Shown here one piece after another: positions 28,757-38,870 of a stretch of DNA of 64,000 bases (within the stretch, counting starts at the first letter, position 1; every line of letters begins with the position of its first letter). Both the position numbers and the translations under genes were made by a program. The DNA is from JBKHDT01 sp049974825 (lineage in GTDB: Bacteria > Pseudomonadota > Gammaproteobacteria > Halothiobacillales > Halothiobacillaceae): NCBI GenBank assembly GCA_049974825.1, contig JBNGDJ010000001.1:34646-98645 (forward strand). The letters are read 5' to 3'. Under the pieces are notes generated by a model that was not told where the DNA came from, did not search any database, and saw nothing but the letters and a program-made list of their open reading frames with translations.

Positions 28757-29948
28757 GACGCCGACGCTGATCGCCGATGGCCGAGCGCTGGACTCGGCCA
28801 TCGCCGCGATGGCCGATGCGCCCTTTCTCGCGATGGACACGGAGTTTCTTCGCGAGTCGACCTACTACCCCCAGCTTTGCCTGATCCAACTCGCCAGCCC
28901 GGAGTCAATCTGGCTGATCGACCCTCTGGTCATGGGTGATCTTGCCCCGCTCTGGGACCTTCTGGCCGACTGGTCCCGTCCGCTGGTGCTGCACAGCGGC
29001 GAGCAGGACCTGGAGCTGATGCACCTGGCCTGCCGGCGCCTGCCTCCGCAGATTTTCGACACCCAGATGGCCGCGGCGCTGCTTGGCATGGGCGAGCAGA
29101 TCGGCTACGCCACGCTGGTCTCAGAACTCTGCGATGTCCAGCTCGACAAGTCCCACAGCCGCACCGACTGGTCCCGACGACCGCTGGACCCCGAACAGCT
29201 CGTCTACGCCGCCGATGATGTCCGCTACCTGGTCGACATTTACCCGCGCCTGCGCGCGCGGCTGGAGACACTGGGCAGGGCGGACTGGCTGGACGAGGAC
29301 TTCGCGGCGCTTTCCGATCCGACCCGTTTTTGCATGGACGACGATGCCCAGTGGCGACGCGTCAAGGGACACCAGAGACTCAAGGGACGGCAGCTGGCCG
29401 TGCTGCAAGCCTTGGCTGCCTGGCGCGAACGCAATGCCCGCGATGCCGACTGCCCGCGTCGCTGGGTCCTGCCCGACGAGCTCCTGGTAGACCTGTCGCG
29501 GAGCATGCCCCACAACATCGGCCAGATGGCCCGCTTTCGCGGCTGGCCCCGCGACAGCCTGAACCGCTACGGCGAATCCCTGCTTGAAGCAATCCGCAAC
29601 GCGGTCGGGCGACCTCCTGACCAGTGGCCCCGGCTTGAGCGCAGCGACCGGCCCACCGCCGAAGAAGAGGCCCTGCTGGCCCTGCTGCAGGCGACGGTTC
29701 GCCAGTGCGCCGCGGCCCGGAACATCTCCGTCAACAGCCTGTCGAGCAGCGCCGACCTGCTGGCGCTGCTGCGCGGCGAGCGAAACCTCCCCCTGTTGAA
29801 GGGTTGGCGGGCCCACGTGGTCGGCCACATACTGCAGGACATGCTGGCGGGCCGCTGCGCCCTCACCGTGCAGGATGGGCGTGTCGAACTTATCCAGCGC
29901 GACCCGGCAGGCCCCGACGTGAACGAGACCGGAGGAAACCGAACATGA
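28749..29948 (+). CDS. rnd: ribonuclease D
   Basis: The 399-residue enzyme has a DEDD-type 3'-5' exonuclease domain starting with AMDTEFLRE (Asp30, Glu32), followed by an HRDC domain (about 210-290, [22 protein letters not shown]). RNase D trims the 3' ends of tRNA precursors and small stable RNAs. Length is near the E. coli enzyme (375). The start overlaps the cyclophilin gene and the stop overlaps ibaG as ATGA. Confidence 0.93.
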   Translation: MNETPTLIADGRALDSAIAAMADAPFLAMDTEFLRESTYYPQLCLIQLASPESIWLIDPLVMGDLAPLWDLLADWSRPLVLHSGEQDLELMHLACRRLPPQIFDTQMAAALLGMGEQIGYATLVSELCDVQLDKSHSRTDWSRRPLDPEQLVYAADDVRYLVDIYPRLRARLETLGRADWLDEDFAALSDPTRFCMDDDAQWRRVKGHQRLKGRQLAVLQALAAWRERNARDADCPRRWVLPDELLVDLSRSMPHNIGQMARFRGWPRDSLNRYGESLLEAIRNAVGRPPDQWPRLERSDRPTAEEEALLALLQATVRQCAAARNISVNSLSSSADLLALLRGERNLPLLKGWRAHVVGHILQDMLAGRCALTVQDGRVELIQRDPAGPDVNETGGNRT

Positions 29949-30163
29949 ATGACCAGGAAATCATCGACCTGATTCGCGACGGCCTGCCCGGCGCCGAGGT
30001 ACACCCGGAGGGCGAGGGCTGCAGCTTCAAGATCACCGTGATCAGCGAGGCATTTGCCGGCAAGAGCCTGATCGAGCAGCACCGCATGGTCAACGCCCTG
30101 CTCGCCGAGCCCCTGCGCAGCGGCGCCCTGCATGCCGTAACCCTGGATACCCGAACGCCCTGA
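29945..30163 (+). CDS. ibaG: BolA-family protein IbaG
   Basis: The 72-residue protein fits the short BolA/IbaG family: EIIDLIRDGLPGAEVHPEGEG, CSFKITVISEAFAGKSLIEQHRMV and LHAVTLDT. IbaG works with monothiol glutaredoxin in iron-sulfur cluster handling. A strong GGAGGAAA ribosome site lies 7-8 nt before the ATG, which overlaps the rnd stop by 4 bp. The residue before SF is Cys rather than the usual loop residue and could be a cluster ligand. Confidence 0.85.
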   Translation: MNDQEIIDLIRDGLPGAEVHPEGEGCSFKITVISEAFAGKSLIEQHRMVNALLAEPLRSGALHAVTLDTRTP

Positions 30164-30257
30164 GAGGCTGCTCGGGGCATCCCGGCAAGCAGGCAGGATT
30201 TCCCGACAATCGCCTGTCGGCGCCCATCCACCGACTGCATTTTTGAGCGAGAGACCA

Positions 30258-30560
30258 ATGAACGATCAGCAGAAACTCGAACTGGAAGCCGCCGCCTTTC
30301 GCCGTCTTCTCCAGCACCTGGACGAGCGCAAGGACGTCCAGAACATCGACCTGATGAACCTGGCTGGCTTCTGTCGCAACTGCCTGTCCAAGTGGTATCG
30401 GGCCGCCGCCGAAGAGCGCGGTATCGAGATGAGCTACGACCAGGCACGCGAAGTCGTCTACGGCATGCCCTACGACGAGTGGAAGGCCCGGTATCAAAAG
30501 GAAGCGAGTGCCGAGCAGAAGGCCCGTTTCGAAGAGGTTACCGGAGAGTCCGCCGGCTGA
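30258..30560 (+). CDS. DUF1244 family protein
   Basis: The 100-residue protein has the compact helical DUF1244 sequence with conserved LMNLAGFCRNCLSKWYRAAAEERG and YGMPYDEWKARYQ. The CRNC pair could bind metal. The family is widespread in proteobacteria and has no settled function. I use the ATG at 30258; an in-frame TTG at 30243 would add five residues. It lies 94 bp after ibaG and converges with mazG. Confidence 0.85.
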   Translation: MNDQQKLELEAAAFRRLLQHLDERKDVQNIDLMNLAGFCRNCLSKWYRAAAEERGIEMSYDQAREVVYGMPYDEWKARYQKEASAEQKARFEEVTGESAG

Positions 30561-30584
30561 CTCCCGCATAACCCTTGCGCGAGG

Positions 30585-31424
30585 TCATGCCCGGCTTTTT
30601 GCAGGGAGTCCTTCAGTCTCCTCAAGACGCCGCTTGGACTCGGCCCACAGCTCGAGCCACTGCGCCAGCGAAAGCCCGGCCATGTCCAGCTTGCGGGCGC
30701 GGATGAGCGCCTCCATACCGGCGAAACGGCGCTCGAAGCGGCGGTTCGCCTCGCGCATGGCATGTTCCGGGTCAATCTCAAGCTTGCGGGCCAGGTTCAC
30801 CGTAGCCGTCAGCACATCGCCCAGCTCATGAAGGATGGCCTGCCGGTCCGGCGCCGGACCGTTGACCGCCTCGCGCAATTCTTCGATTTCTTCGGCCAGC
30901 TTGGCCCAGACCGGATCGATTCCATCCCATTCAAAGCCGACCCGGGCGGCACGCTTCTGCAGCTTCAGAGAGCGGGTCAGACCGGGCAGGCTGCGCGCCA
31001 CCCCGTCCAGCGCCCCGCCCGCACCCTGCTCGGCCCGCTCGCGCGCCTTGCGGGCCTCCCAGGCCTGTTTGACCGCCGCCTCACCGGACAGCCGCTCCGC
31101 CTCATCTCCGAACACGTGCGGATGGCGTCGAATCAACTTGTCCGCCAGCGCATCCATCACGTCATCCAGGTCGAAGGCACCTTGCTCCTCAGCCATTCGG
31201 GCGTGGAAGAGCACCTGCAGCAGCAGATCCCCCAACTCGTCCCGCAAACCGGGCAGGTCGCCGTCCTCGATGGCCTCCAGAACCTCGTAGGCCTCTTCCA
31301 CCGTGTAGGGCGCGATGCTCGCGAAAGTCTGGCGGATATCCCAGGGGCATCCGCTCTCGGGGTCGCGCAGGGCTGCCATCAATGCCCGCAGTCGATCAAT
31401 GCGGTTCACGGTCTGATCCGACAT
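30585..31424 (-). CDS. mazG: nucleoside triphosphate pyrophosphohydrolase MazG
   Basis: The 279-residue protein has two MazG domains in tandem. The first shows the all-alpha NTP-pyrophosphatase signature VEEAYEVLEAIEDGD...LRDELGDLLLQVLFH with the metal-binding E-E-x-x-E and E-x-x-D pairs; the second has EEIEELREAVNG and HELGDVLTATVNLAR. It removes non-canonical NTPs and can lower ppGpp. The ATG at 31424 gives the usual start MSDQTVNRIDRLRALM...CPWD. Its promoter must lie in or beyond the hairpin repeat upstream. Confidence 0.94.
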   Translation of the reverse strand: MSDQTVNRIDRLRALMAALRDPESGCPWDIRQTFASIAPYTVEEAYEVLEAIEDGDLPGLRDELGDLLLQVLFHARMAEEQGAFDLDDVMDALADKLIRRHPHVFGDEAERLSGEAAVKQAWEARKARERAEQGAGGALDGVARSLPGLTRSLKLQKRAARVGFEWDGIDPVWAKLAEEIEELREAVNGPAPDRQAILHELGDVLTATVNLARKLEIDPEHAMREANRRFERRFAGMEALIRARKLDMAGLSLAQWLELWAESKRRLEETEGLPAKSRA

Positions 31425-31566
31425 TTTTGTACCACCATGGCAGAGTCGTCGTTGCATGTCAGGATATCCGGCAGCAAGGATGAACCAGGCGCACCCAAGT
31501 CTTCTTTGTTGGCATCAGAATGCCCGTTTCACCCACCCAGGTCGAGAGCAGGGCACCTCGAAAGCG

Positions 31567-31738
31567 TTCGTGCAGAGATTCCCTTAGGAATCTCTGCACG
31601 AAGCCATCCATGGCTTCACGCAGACACGCCCGGGCCGATACACGCTCGGCCCAGGCTCCGCAATTCAATGGCTTGCGCCATTGCGCGGCAGGGCATCCGT
31701 GCCCTGCACAGGAAGGTCTGCATTCGTGCAGACCTTCT
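31567..31738 (+). repeat. dispersed hairpin repeat, full copy
   Basis: A string of hairpins between mazG and the FIST gene. First is a perfect 16-bp inverted repeat TTCGTGCAGAGATTCC / GGAATCTCTGCACGAA (31567-31582, 31587-31602). It is followed by GAAGCCATCCATGGCTTC, the CCCGGGCCGA...TCGGCCCAGG hairpin, CAATGGCTTGCGCCATTG, GCAGGGCA...TGCCCTGC, and finally GGAAGGTCTGCA-TTCG-TGCAGACCTTCT ending at 31738. The last hairpin ends 78 nt before the FIST start codon. Confidence 0.9.
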
Positions 31739-31774
31739 CTTAAGAACTCGTCGCAGGAAGCAAACCCCTCATGA

Positions 31775-31780
31775 TATAAT
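31775..31780 (+). promoter_or_regulatory. -10 element for FIST/GGDEF-EAL operon
   Basis: A perfect TATAAT sits at 31775-31780 inside an AT-rich island (ATGATATAATTTTATAC) that is unusual in this GC-rich sequence, 36 nt before the ATG. No good -35 hexamer is seen 17 bp upstream, and the last hairpin of the repeat ends just before the expected -35 region. Confidence 0.5.
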
Positions 31781-31815
31781 TTTATACAGGACTTGAGCAA
31801 AAATATGACAACCCC

Positions 31816-32919
31816 ATGTATATTGCCCCCCTGTCCACCGAGGAACTGCTTTCTCGCCTGAAGGATGCCTCTGAACCCGCCCAGCATGGCTGGATGCTGT
31901 GGGTAGCCGAGGGCAGCGTCGAGTGCCTGCCGAAGTTTCTCGACGGCTGTCGCAACGCCGGGCTCAAAGTGTGCGGCGGGGTCTTTCCGGGCGTGATCGA
32001 CAAGCACCGGGTGCGCCGGGAAGGGCTCGTGGCGCATCCCCTGCCGGCAGGCAGCACCGTAACGGTGGCCGATGTCCGCTTCGGCCAAGTCTTCTGGAGC
32101 AAGCCCCTGCCCCCGGCAGACCATAGGCCCGCAACAGCCATGATTTTGGTGGACTGCCAAGCCTCGGGCATTACGGCGCTGCTTGAACAGACTTTTGACC
32201 ACTTCGGCAACCGGGTCGGGTATATCGGCGCCGGAAGCGGGTACACCGACCTGGCCCGCAGGCCGTCAATCTTTACCGATCAGGGCCTGCTTGAGGGCGC
32301 CGGCCTTCTGATTCACATCCCCCGCCAGCTCAGCACCGGCGTGCGCCACGGCTGGCAACGCCTGGATGGCCCTTTCGTGGCTTCCGACACCCGCGGCAAC
32401 CTGATTCGGGAGCTTGACTGGCGTCCCGCCGCCGAGGTCTACCGCGAGGCGGTCCTGCGGCACGCCCCGGAACTGGCTGGCAAGCCCCTGTTTCCCCACC
32501 AGGTCGCTGCCTTTCCGCTGGTGATCGCTAAGGAGGGCGAGGAAGACATCGTGCGGGATCCGGTCATCCAGACCCGGGCCGGGGAACTGCAAGTCCTGTC
32601 AGACGTGCCCCAGCACTCCCTGATGTTTCTGGCACAGGCTGACCGGGCCCGTCTGATCGCCGCCTCTCTGGAATCGGCGGAGGCCGTGGCAACAACCCGG
32701 AATGGTGCGCTCGGCTGGGTGATCGAATGCTATTCGCGGACCATCAACCTCGGCCCGGACATCGAGCATGAGCTGGGCGCCGTGCACGCGGTGCTGACTC
32801 GCAAGGCCGGGGTGCCGGTCACCGGCGTGCTGGCCCTGGGCGAGATTTCCTCCGACGGACGCCATCCGCCGGAGTTTTACAACAAAACTTTCGTCAGTGC
32901 CGTGCTCCATGAGCAGTGA
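31816..32919 (+). CDS. FIST domain sensory protein
   Basis: The 367-residue soluble protein fits FIST-N plus FIST-C, a sensory pair thought to bind small ligands such as amino acids. Segments GGVFPGVI, GYIGAGSGY (FIST-N) and the C-terminal ALGEISSDGRHPPEFYNKTFVSAVL, typical of FIST-C, are visible. There is no membrane segment or output domain. The gene overlaps the following PAS-GGDEF-EAL gene, so I infer that FIST passes a signal to that c-di-GMP protein. FIST genes are commonly paired with signalling enzymes. The ligand cannot be read from sequence. Confidence 0.8.
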   Translation: MYIAPLSTEELLSRLKDASEPAQHGWMLWVAEGSVECLPKFLDGCRNAGLKVCGGVFPGVIDKHRVRREGLVAHPLPAGSTVTVADVRFGQVFWSKPLPPADHRPATAMILVDCQASGITALLEQTFDHFGNRVGYIGAGSGYTDLARRPSIFTDQGLLEGAGLLIHIPRQLSTGVRHGWQRLDGPFVASDTRGNLIRELDWRPAAEVYREAVLRHAPELAGKPLFPHQVAAFPLVIAKEGEEDIVRDPVIQTRAGELQVLSDVPQHSLMFLAQADRARLIAASLESAEAVATTRNGALGWVIECYSRTINLGPDIEHELGAVHAVLTRKAGVPVTGVLALGEISSDGRHPPEFYNKTFVSAVLHEQ

Positions 32920-35900
32920 ACACGACACCACCCGCCAGCTGCTGGAGCTCTATGAGCATGCGCTTGCCATCGGATCCAGCCTGGATGCACGGCAAACCGC
33001 CCGCAACTTCCTGACATCCTTTGTCAAACGGCAGCAGCTGCCGGGCGGCGCCATCTGGTGGCGGGAGCCGAAGACCGCCGACGGCCAACCCGAACGCCTG
33101 ATCCTGCTGGACGCCTTTCCCCGGAACATGGCCCCGGCTGAACACCTGGATCTGCCACACGCGCTCTGGACGCGGGCGCAGGCAGGGCGGGACAGTCTGG
33201 CTGTCCTGCCTGCCGACGAGGCCTGGCCGGATCGGCGCCCGACCAGCGAATATCCCTGGCTGGCGATCCTGACGCTTGGGCGACACGGCCTGCTGACGCT
33301 TGCCATGAACCAGGAAAACCAGGTGACCGAGACGCAGGTCCGGCGTTGGCAAGCCCTGCGCGACAAGCTGGCAGTGGCGCTGGAAGGGGCCCGGGCGCAC
33401 GAGGCGCTCGCCGCCAGCGAGCGGACCATGACAGAATCCAACCAGCAGCTACAGAAGGCCCGGGACACGCTGGAGCTCTATGCCGGCGAGCTGGCGCATA
33501 CCGAAAGGCGCCTGCGCCGGATCATGGACAACCTGCCTTCGATGTTGTGGGTCAAGCACCGGGACGGGCGCTACATCCTGGCCAACAATGTCTTTCAGAG
33601 CCTGCTGGGTATCACGGAGGCGGCGCTGTTCAATCGCCGGGACAGCGAGCTTTTCCCGATCGAACTGGCCCGAGTGCTGGGGCACGGCGAACGCGAGGCA
33701 CTGAAAACGGGCGAGGCGACGCACGAAACGCTGTCCGTCTCCCTGCCCGGGCAGGAAACCGCCCGCATGCTCGAGATGACCTGGGTTCCGCTGGTCGGCT
33801 CGAACGGGGAAATCGGCAGTCTGCTCGGTGTAGCCAATGACGTCACAGAGCATCTTCAACTCGCACGCAGCCTGCGCGAGAGCGAACGCAGACTGAGCCA
33901 GCTTGCCCGGACCGTGGATGTCGCCTTCTGGCTGCGAACGCCTGATCGCATCCTGTATGTGAACCCCGCTTACGCGACCATCTGGGGCGAGACGACCCGC
34001 AGCCTGATTCGCCAGCCCGACCAGTTTCTGGCCGCCGTGCTGCCCGACGACCGGGAGCGGGTAGCTGATGCCGTAACCCGCCTTCGACGCAACCGGGAAA
34101 ACTTCGACGAGACCTTCCGAATCCGGCGTCCTGATGGCCAGATCCGTTGGGTTCACGCTCGCGCCCAGCCAGTGGGGGAAACCCAGGGTGAACTGCTGAC
34201 CGCCGGCACGGCCTCGGATATCACCCGCGAGAAACAAACCGAACAGCGGCTGAGAGCGCAGACCGAACAGCTTCAGACGCTGTTTGACGTGATCCCAGTG
34301 GGTATCACCCTGGTCAACGAGCGATCCGAGATCATCGACTGCAACGCGGCGGCAGAGAAAATCCTGGGCCTGAGCAAGGCCGAACACACCCAGCGACGAA
34401 TCATCGAGGCAGACTGGACGCTGATGCGCCCGGATGGCAGCCCGATGCCTGCCGAGGAAATCCCGGCCATTCGCGCGATGCAAACGGGCCGGCCGGTTCA
34501 GGATGTCGAGATGCTGCTGGACACGCCGCGGGGTCGGGTTTTTCTGTCGGTCAATGCCACTCCGGTGGAAAACCAGCACTTCCGGGTTTTGGTTTCCTAC
34601 GTGGACATCACGAGTCGGCGCCGCGACGAACAGCGCCTGCGCATGGCGGCCAGCGTGTTCTCACACGCCCGGGAGGGAATCCTGATTACCCTGCCGGACA
34701 GCACCATTGTGGATGCAAACCAGGCCTTCGAACAGATCACAGGCTACAGCCGAGACGAAGTGATCGGCCGCACGCCGGCCCTTCTGCAGTCCGGCTACCA
34801 GGGCGATGAATTCTATGCCGGCATGTGGCGCCAGCTTGTCGAGGACGGCTACTGGCACGGCGAAATCCGCAACCGCAAGAAAGACGGCGAGGTATACCTC
34901 GAATCGCTGACCATCAGCGCGGTCAACGATGAGCGGGGCGAGGTGCAGCACTATGTCGCGCTGTTCTCCGATATCACGCTGCAGCGCCATCTGCAGGAAG
35001 AGCGGATTCACAATGCGGCCCACTACGATCCGCTGACGGGCCTGGCCAACCGAAGCCTGCTGGATGACCGGCTGCACCAGGCGATCGTTCAGGCCCGGCG
35101 CAACGGGCAGGAACTGATGGTCGCCCACCTGGACATCGACAAGTTCAGCCGCCTGAACGAAATCCACGGCCACGACGCCGGTGACGCGATCCTGCTCGAA
35201 GTCGCCCGGCGGGTGCAATCGGTGATGCGCGAGACCGACACGCTGGCCCGCCTGGGCGGCGATGACCTGATTCTGGTACTGGGCGGACTGGGCAGCCTGC
35301 TGGATGGCCAGCAGGTGGTCGACCGTGCCCTGAACGAAATCGAGAAGCCCGTCGAGATCGGGGAACTGAGTCTGCAGGTCACGGCCAGCGTCGGCATTGC
35401 CACCTATCCGCAGGACCAGGATGCCAGCGACGCCGACCAGCTGCTGCGACAGGCGGACCAGGCCATGTACGAGGCCAAGCTGGACCCGACCAAGCGGTAT
35501 CACGTGTTCGATGTGGCGCACGACCAGGTAGTCCGCAGCCACCAGGAGCTGCTGGCACGGCTGGGCCAGGCCCTGGAGAACAATGAACTGCGCCTGCACT
35601 ACCAGCCCAAGGTCAACATGCGCAGCGGCGAGATCATCGGTGTCGAGTCGCTGATCCGCTGGCAACATCCGGACCGAGGCCTGCTCGGGCCGGCCGCTTT
35701 CATTCCCTCGATCGAGAATCACCCGCTGGACGAGGCCATCGGGGACTGGGTGATCCGCCGCGGGCTGGAGCAGTTGCTGATCTGGCACGAAACCGGGCTG
35801 GACCTGTCGCTCAGCGTCAATGTCTCCACGCGGCAGCTCCAGTCGCCGGACTTTGCGCTACGACTGGGCAGGATTCTTGAGGAATACCCGCAATGGTGCC

Positions 35901-36652
35901 GAAGCCGGCTGGAAATCGAGGTACTCGAATCCGGGGTCATGCTCGACATTCAGAACGCGGCCGAGGTCATGAAGCGCTGCGATGCCCTGGGTGTGCGATT
36001 CGCCCTGGACGACTTCGGCACCGGGTACTCGTCTTTGACCTACCTCAAGCGACTGCCGGCGAAGATCGTCAAGATCGACCAGAGCTTCGTTCGTCACGTG
36101 GAAGACGACCCCTCCGACGTGGCGATTCTCGAAACCATCGTGCATCTGAGCGAGGCATTTTCACGCACCCTGATCGCCGAAGGGGTCGAAGAAGCGCTGC
36201 ACGGGCAAATCCTGCTGATGCTCGGCTGCGAGTGCGCCCAGGGTTACGGCATTGCGCGTCCGATGGATGCGGCCCGGTTCCCCGAATGGGCGCGCAGCTG
36301 GTCCGTACCTGCCGTCTGGCGTGACGTCCCCTGCCTGAGCCGGGATCGAGCCCCGTTGTTGCGCGGCTGGATCGCCCTGCGGCGCTGGCAACGCCAAACC
36401 GCGCACGCCCTGGCCGAGGGAGGCAAGCGGCCCACGGTTGCCGGGCTGGCCCGCGCCCTGACGGACTTGCAGGCGCATCTGGTGTTTCTGGAAGATCGTG
36501 CACCCCTGGATGCAATCATCAGTCGGATCGGTGCGTTGCTCGACCAGCCACAGGATGGTGGTGCGGGAACTCTGGCTCTGCAACAGTCCATCAGCGAGCA
36601 GGTTGGCGCACTGTGCGACGCCCTGTTCCAGCGGTTGTTGCGGGCAGGATAG
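32909..36652 (+). CDS. PAS-GGDEF-EAL c-di-GMP protein
   Basis: The 1247-residue cytoplasmic protein has an N-terminal GAF-like or unknown region (about 1-190), four PAS domains (about 200-690), a GGDEF domain and an EAL domain. The GGDEF site reads GGDDL (783-787), so cyclase activity is doubtful. The EAL site reads ESL (913-915) with the metal and catalytic residues otherwise in place: DDFGTGYSS (1034 on), EGVE (1091-1094) and QGYG. It is therefore probably a phosphodiesterase, possibly GTP-stimulated. After the EAL domain comes a helical tail of about 120 residues that I do not recognise. The ATG at 32909 overlaps the FIST gene by 11 bp. Confidence 0.85.
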   Translation: MSSEHDTTRQLLELYEHALAIGSSLDARQTARNFLTSFVKRQQLPGGAIWWREPKTADGQPERLILLDAFPRNMAPAEHLDLPHALWTRAQAGRDSLAVLPADEAWPDRRPTSEYPWLAILTLGRHGLLTLAMNQENQVTETQVRRWQALRDKLAVALEGARAHEALAASERTMTESNQQLQKARDTLELYAGELAHTERRLRRIMDNLPSMLWVKHRDGRYILANNVFQSLLGITEAALFNRRDSELFPIELARVLGHGEREALKTGEATHETLSVSLPGQETARMLEMTWVPLVGSNGEIGSLLGVANDVTEHLQLARSLRESERRLSQLARTVDVAFWLRTPDRILYVNPAYATIWGETTRSLIRQPDQFLAAVLPDDRERVADAVTRLRRNRENFDETFRIRRPDGQIRWVHARAQPVGETQGELLTAGTASDITREKQTEQRLRAQTEQLQTLFDVIPVGITLVNERSEIIDCNAAAEKILGLSKAEHTQRRIIEADWTLMRPDGSPMPAEEIPAIRAMQTGRPVQDVEMLLDTPRGRVFLSVNATPVENQHFRVLVSYVDITSRRRDEQRLRMAASVFSHAREGILITLPDSTIVDANQAFEQITGYSRDEVIGRTPALLQSGYQGDEFYAGMWRQLVEDGYWHGEIRNRKKDGEVYLESLTISAVNDERGEVQHYVALFSDITLQRHLQEERIHNAAHYDPLTGLANRSLLDDRLHQAIVQARRNGQELMVAHLDIDKFSRLNEIHGHDAGDAILLEVARRVQSVMRETDTLARLGGDDLILVLGGLGSLLDGQQVVDRALNEIEKPVEIGELSLQVTASVGIATYPQDQDASDADQLLRQADQAMYEAKLDPTKRYHVFDVAHDQVVRSHQELLARLGQALENNELRLHYQPKVNMRSGEIIGVESLIRWQHPDRGLLGPAAFIPSIENHPLDEAIGDWVIRRGLEQLLIWHETGLDLSLSVNVSTRQLQSPDFALRLGRILEEYPQWCRSRLEIEVLESGVMLDIQNAAEVMKRCDALGVRFALDDFGTGYSSLTYLKRLPAKIVKIDQSFVRHVEDDPSDVAILETIVHLSEAFSRTLIAEGVEEALHGQILLMLGCECAQGYGIARPMDAARFPEWARSWSVPAVWRDVPCLSRDRAPLLRGWIALRRWQRQTAHALAEGGKRPTVAGLARALTDLQAHLVFLEDRAPLDAIISRIGALLDQPQDGGAGTLALQQSISEQVGALCDALFQRLLRAG

Positions 36653-36985
36653 CCACGGCTGCCTCGCCCGTTGCCGCGCCGCCCCGGACCTGTGCTAGAA
36701 TCGCGACCTTGATGCAACGGGCAGCCATTGGCGCCCCATTCCACCCCAGGCACGATGCACGCAGCGATCAGTCCACCTTAGCGCCCCTACCTGCCGGTCA
36801 CGGGCAGCACCGCCCGACCCATCTTGGCCGTCGCCCGGAGCACTGCGCGCGCCCGGCGAGCGGCGCCGCAATCCGCGGCAGTCATCAGGCGGAAAATCTT
36901 CCGCTTCATCATAAGCCCCTCGCCATTGGCCCCGGACCGCACAGCCGGCATCAACGCCGACCCCGAGCCCGGCTCACGTCCGTTG
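36653..36985. other. gene-free region with short hairpins
   Basis: No convincing gene is seen. Two short perfect hairpins are present: GCCGC-AATCC-GCGGC (36865-36879) and GCGGAA-AATC-TTCCGC (36889-36904). An extended -10-like TGCTAGAAT (36693-36701) occurs without a matching -35. The full repeat array follows at 36998. Confidence 0.4.
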
Positions 36986-36997
36986 GGGAAACGCTGC

Positions 36998-37308
36998 ACA
37001 AATCCATCCATGGATTTGTCGGCTGACGACAGCTGTAAGGAAACTCTGCACGAAGCCATCCATGGCTTCATGCAGACACACCCGGGCCGATACATGCTCG
37101 GCCCGGGCTCCGCAATTCAATGGCTTACGCCATTGAGCGTTGGGGCATCCATGCCCCAATCGGGAATCTCTGCATTCGTGCAGAGATTCCCTAACGCGTC
37201 AGATGGCGTTCACACCCAGGCCATGCTCCGCAATTCAATGGCTTGCGCCATTATGCGGCAGGGCGTCCGAGACCGGCACGGGAAGGTCTGCATTCGTGCA
37301 GACCTTCC
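36998..37308 (+). repeat. dispersed hairpin repeat, double copy
   Basis: This is the clearest copy. In order: ACAAATCCA-tcca-TGGATTTGT (36998-37019), GAAGCCATCCATGGCTTC (37052-37069), CCCGGGCCGA-N7-TCGGCCCGGG (37081-37107), CAATGGC-TTAC-GCCATTG (37118-37135), TTGGGGCAT-CC-ATGCCCCAA (37140-37159), GGGAATCTCTGCA-TTCG-TGCAGAGATTCCC (37162-37191). A second, partly decayed round ends with GGAAGGTCTGCA-TTCG-TGCAGACCTTCC (37281-37308). The final hairpin lies 49 nt before the SulP start codon. Confidence 0.92.
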
Positions 37309-37357
37309 TTGGGGAAAGAACACGATCAACGACCGAACATTCCGACAGAGAGTAGAA

Positions 37358-38854
37358 ATGAACTGGTATCGATACCGACAGGAGTGGTTTTCCAATATCC
37401 GGGGCGACACGCTGTCCGGCCTGGTGGTGGCCCTGGCACTGATCCCGGAGGCCATCGCTTTCTCGATCATCGCCGGGTTGGACCCCAAGGTGGGCCTCTA
37501 CGCCTCGGTCGCCATTGCCATCATGATTGCCTTCACCGGGGCTCGTCCCGGGATGATCTCCGCGGCCACGGCGGCCACGGCCCTGCTCATGGTCACCCTG
37601 GTGGCCGATCACGGACTGGAATACCTGCTGGCAGCCACGATTTTGGCCGGGGTGCTCCAGATCGTGGCCGGCTACATTCGGCTGGACCGGCTGATGCGAT
37701 TCATTTCCAACTCGGTCATGACCGGCTTCGTGAATGCGCTCGCTATCCTGATCTTCATGGCGCAGCTTCCCGAGCTGACCGGCGTCACCTGGCATGTCTA
37801 CGCGCTGGTCGCGCTGGGGCTGGCGATCATCTACCTGTTCCCCTACCTGACCAAGTCCGTGCCCTCCCCTCTGGTGACCATCGTGGTGCTGACGCTGATC
37901 GCCTGGCTGATCGACCTGGACGTGCGCACCGTCAGTGACATGGGCGAGCTGCCGGATACCCTGCCGGTCTTCCTGCTGCCGGACATTCCGCTGAATCTCG
38001 AAACACTGATGATCATCCTGCCCTACTCGGCCGCCATTGCCGCCGTGGGCCTGATCGAATCCCTGATGACCCAGAACCTGCTGGACGACATGACCGACAC
38101 GCGCACCAGCAAGGCACAGGAGTGCAAGGGGCAGGGCATTTCCAACATCACTGCCGGCTGCTTTGGCGGGATGGCGGGCTGCGCGATGGTCGGCCAGTCG
38201 GTAATCAACATCAAGTCCGGCGGGCGGGGCCGGCTCTCGGCCTTTCTCGCCGGTGTTTTTTTGCTGATCCTGGTGGTGTTCCTTGAGCCGCTGATTGCCG
38301 TCGTGCCCATGGCCGCCTTGGTCGCCGTGATGATCATGGTGTCCATCGGGACCTTCAGCTGGAGCTCGATCCGGGACCTGAAGAAACACCCGCTCAGCAC
38401 CAATGTGGTGATGGTCATGACGGTGATCGTCACGGTTGCCACCCACAACCTGGCCTACGGCGTGCTGACCGGCGTGCTCCTGGCAGCCATGTTCTTCGCC
38501 AACAAGATCGGGCAGTACATGGTCGTGCGTTCCGATCGTGACGAGCATCCCGCCCAGGAAGGCCATCAGCGCCGCTACGAAGTCATCGGCCAGGTATTCT
38601 TTGCCTCCACCGAGAAATTCATGGCGTCCTTTGACTACAAGGAAGACTTGGATAAGGTCATTATCGACCTGTCCAAGGCGCATTTCTGGGACATCACTGC
38701 GGTGACAGCGCTCGACAAGGTCGTGATCAACTTCCGGCGGGAGGGGATCGAGGTGATTGTCGAGGGCATGAACGAAGCCACGGCCACCATCGTCGACAAG
38801 CACGCGGTGCACGACAAGCCCGACGCCGCAGAAAAACTCATGGGCGGCCACTGA
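37358..38854 (+). CDS. SulP/SLC26-family anion transporter with STAS domain
   Basis: The 498-residue inner-membrane protein has about ten to twelve membrane segments in the SulP pattern. Family segments are [30 protein letters not shown] at the start, [12 protein letters not shown], and [16 protein letters not shown]-terminal STAS domain (about 405-485, [22 protein letters not shown]) follows. SulP proteins carry sulfate, bicarbonate or other anions; the substrate is not readable. The start is the ATG at 37358. A longer frame runs upstream through the hairpin repeat, but that part is translated repeat DNA and not real protein. A uspA gene follows 16 bp later, a recurrent pairing. Confidence 0.9.
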   Translation: MNWYRYRQEWFSNIRGDTLSGLVVALALIPEAIAFSIIAGLDPKVGLYASVAIAIMIAFTGARPGMISAATAATALLMVTLVADHGLEYLLAATILAGVLQIVAGYIRLDRLMRFISNSVMTGFVNALAILIFMAQLPELTGVTWHVYALVALGLAIIYLFPYLTKSVPSPLVTIVVLTLIAWLIDLDVRTVSDMGELPDTLPVFLLPDIPLNLETLMIILPYSAAIAAVGLIESLMTQNLLDDMTDTRTSKAQECKGQGISNITAGCFGGMAGCAMVGQSVINIKSGGRGRLSAFLAGVFLLILVVFLEPLIAVVPMAALVAVMIMVSIGTFSWSSIRDLKKHPLSTNVVMVMTVIVTVATHNLAYGVLTGVLLAAMFFANKIGQYMVVRSDRDEHPAQEGHQRRYEVIGQVFFASTEKFMASFDYKEDLDKVIIDLSKAHFWDITAVTALDKVVINFRREGIEVIVEGMNEATATIVDKHAVHDKPDAAEKLMGGH

Positions 38855-38870
38855 GGGAGGAGTACGGACC

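Noticed and set aside
36696..36701. TAGAAT as the promoter of the SulP operon
   Set aside because: It lies over 650 bp upstream, beyond the hairpin array, with poor -35 spacing; it remains possible but unsupported.
36787..36912. A 41-codon minus-strand frame with GAGGGG before two ATG codons
   Set aside because: It overlaps two hairpins of the gene-free region, which explain its sequence better, and it has no recognisable similarity.
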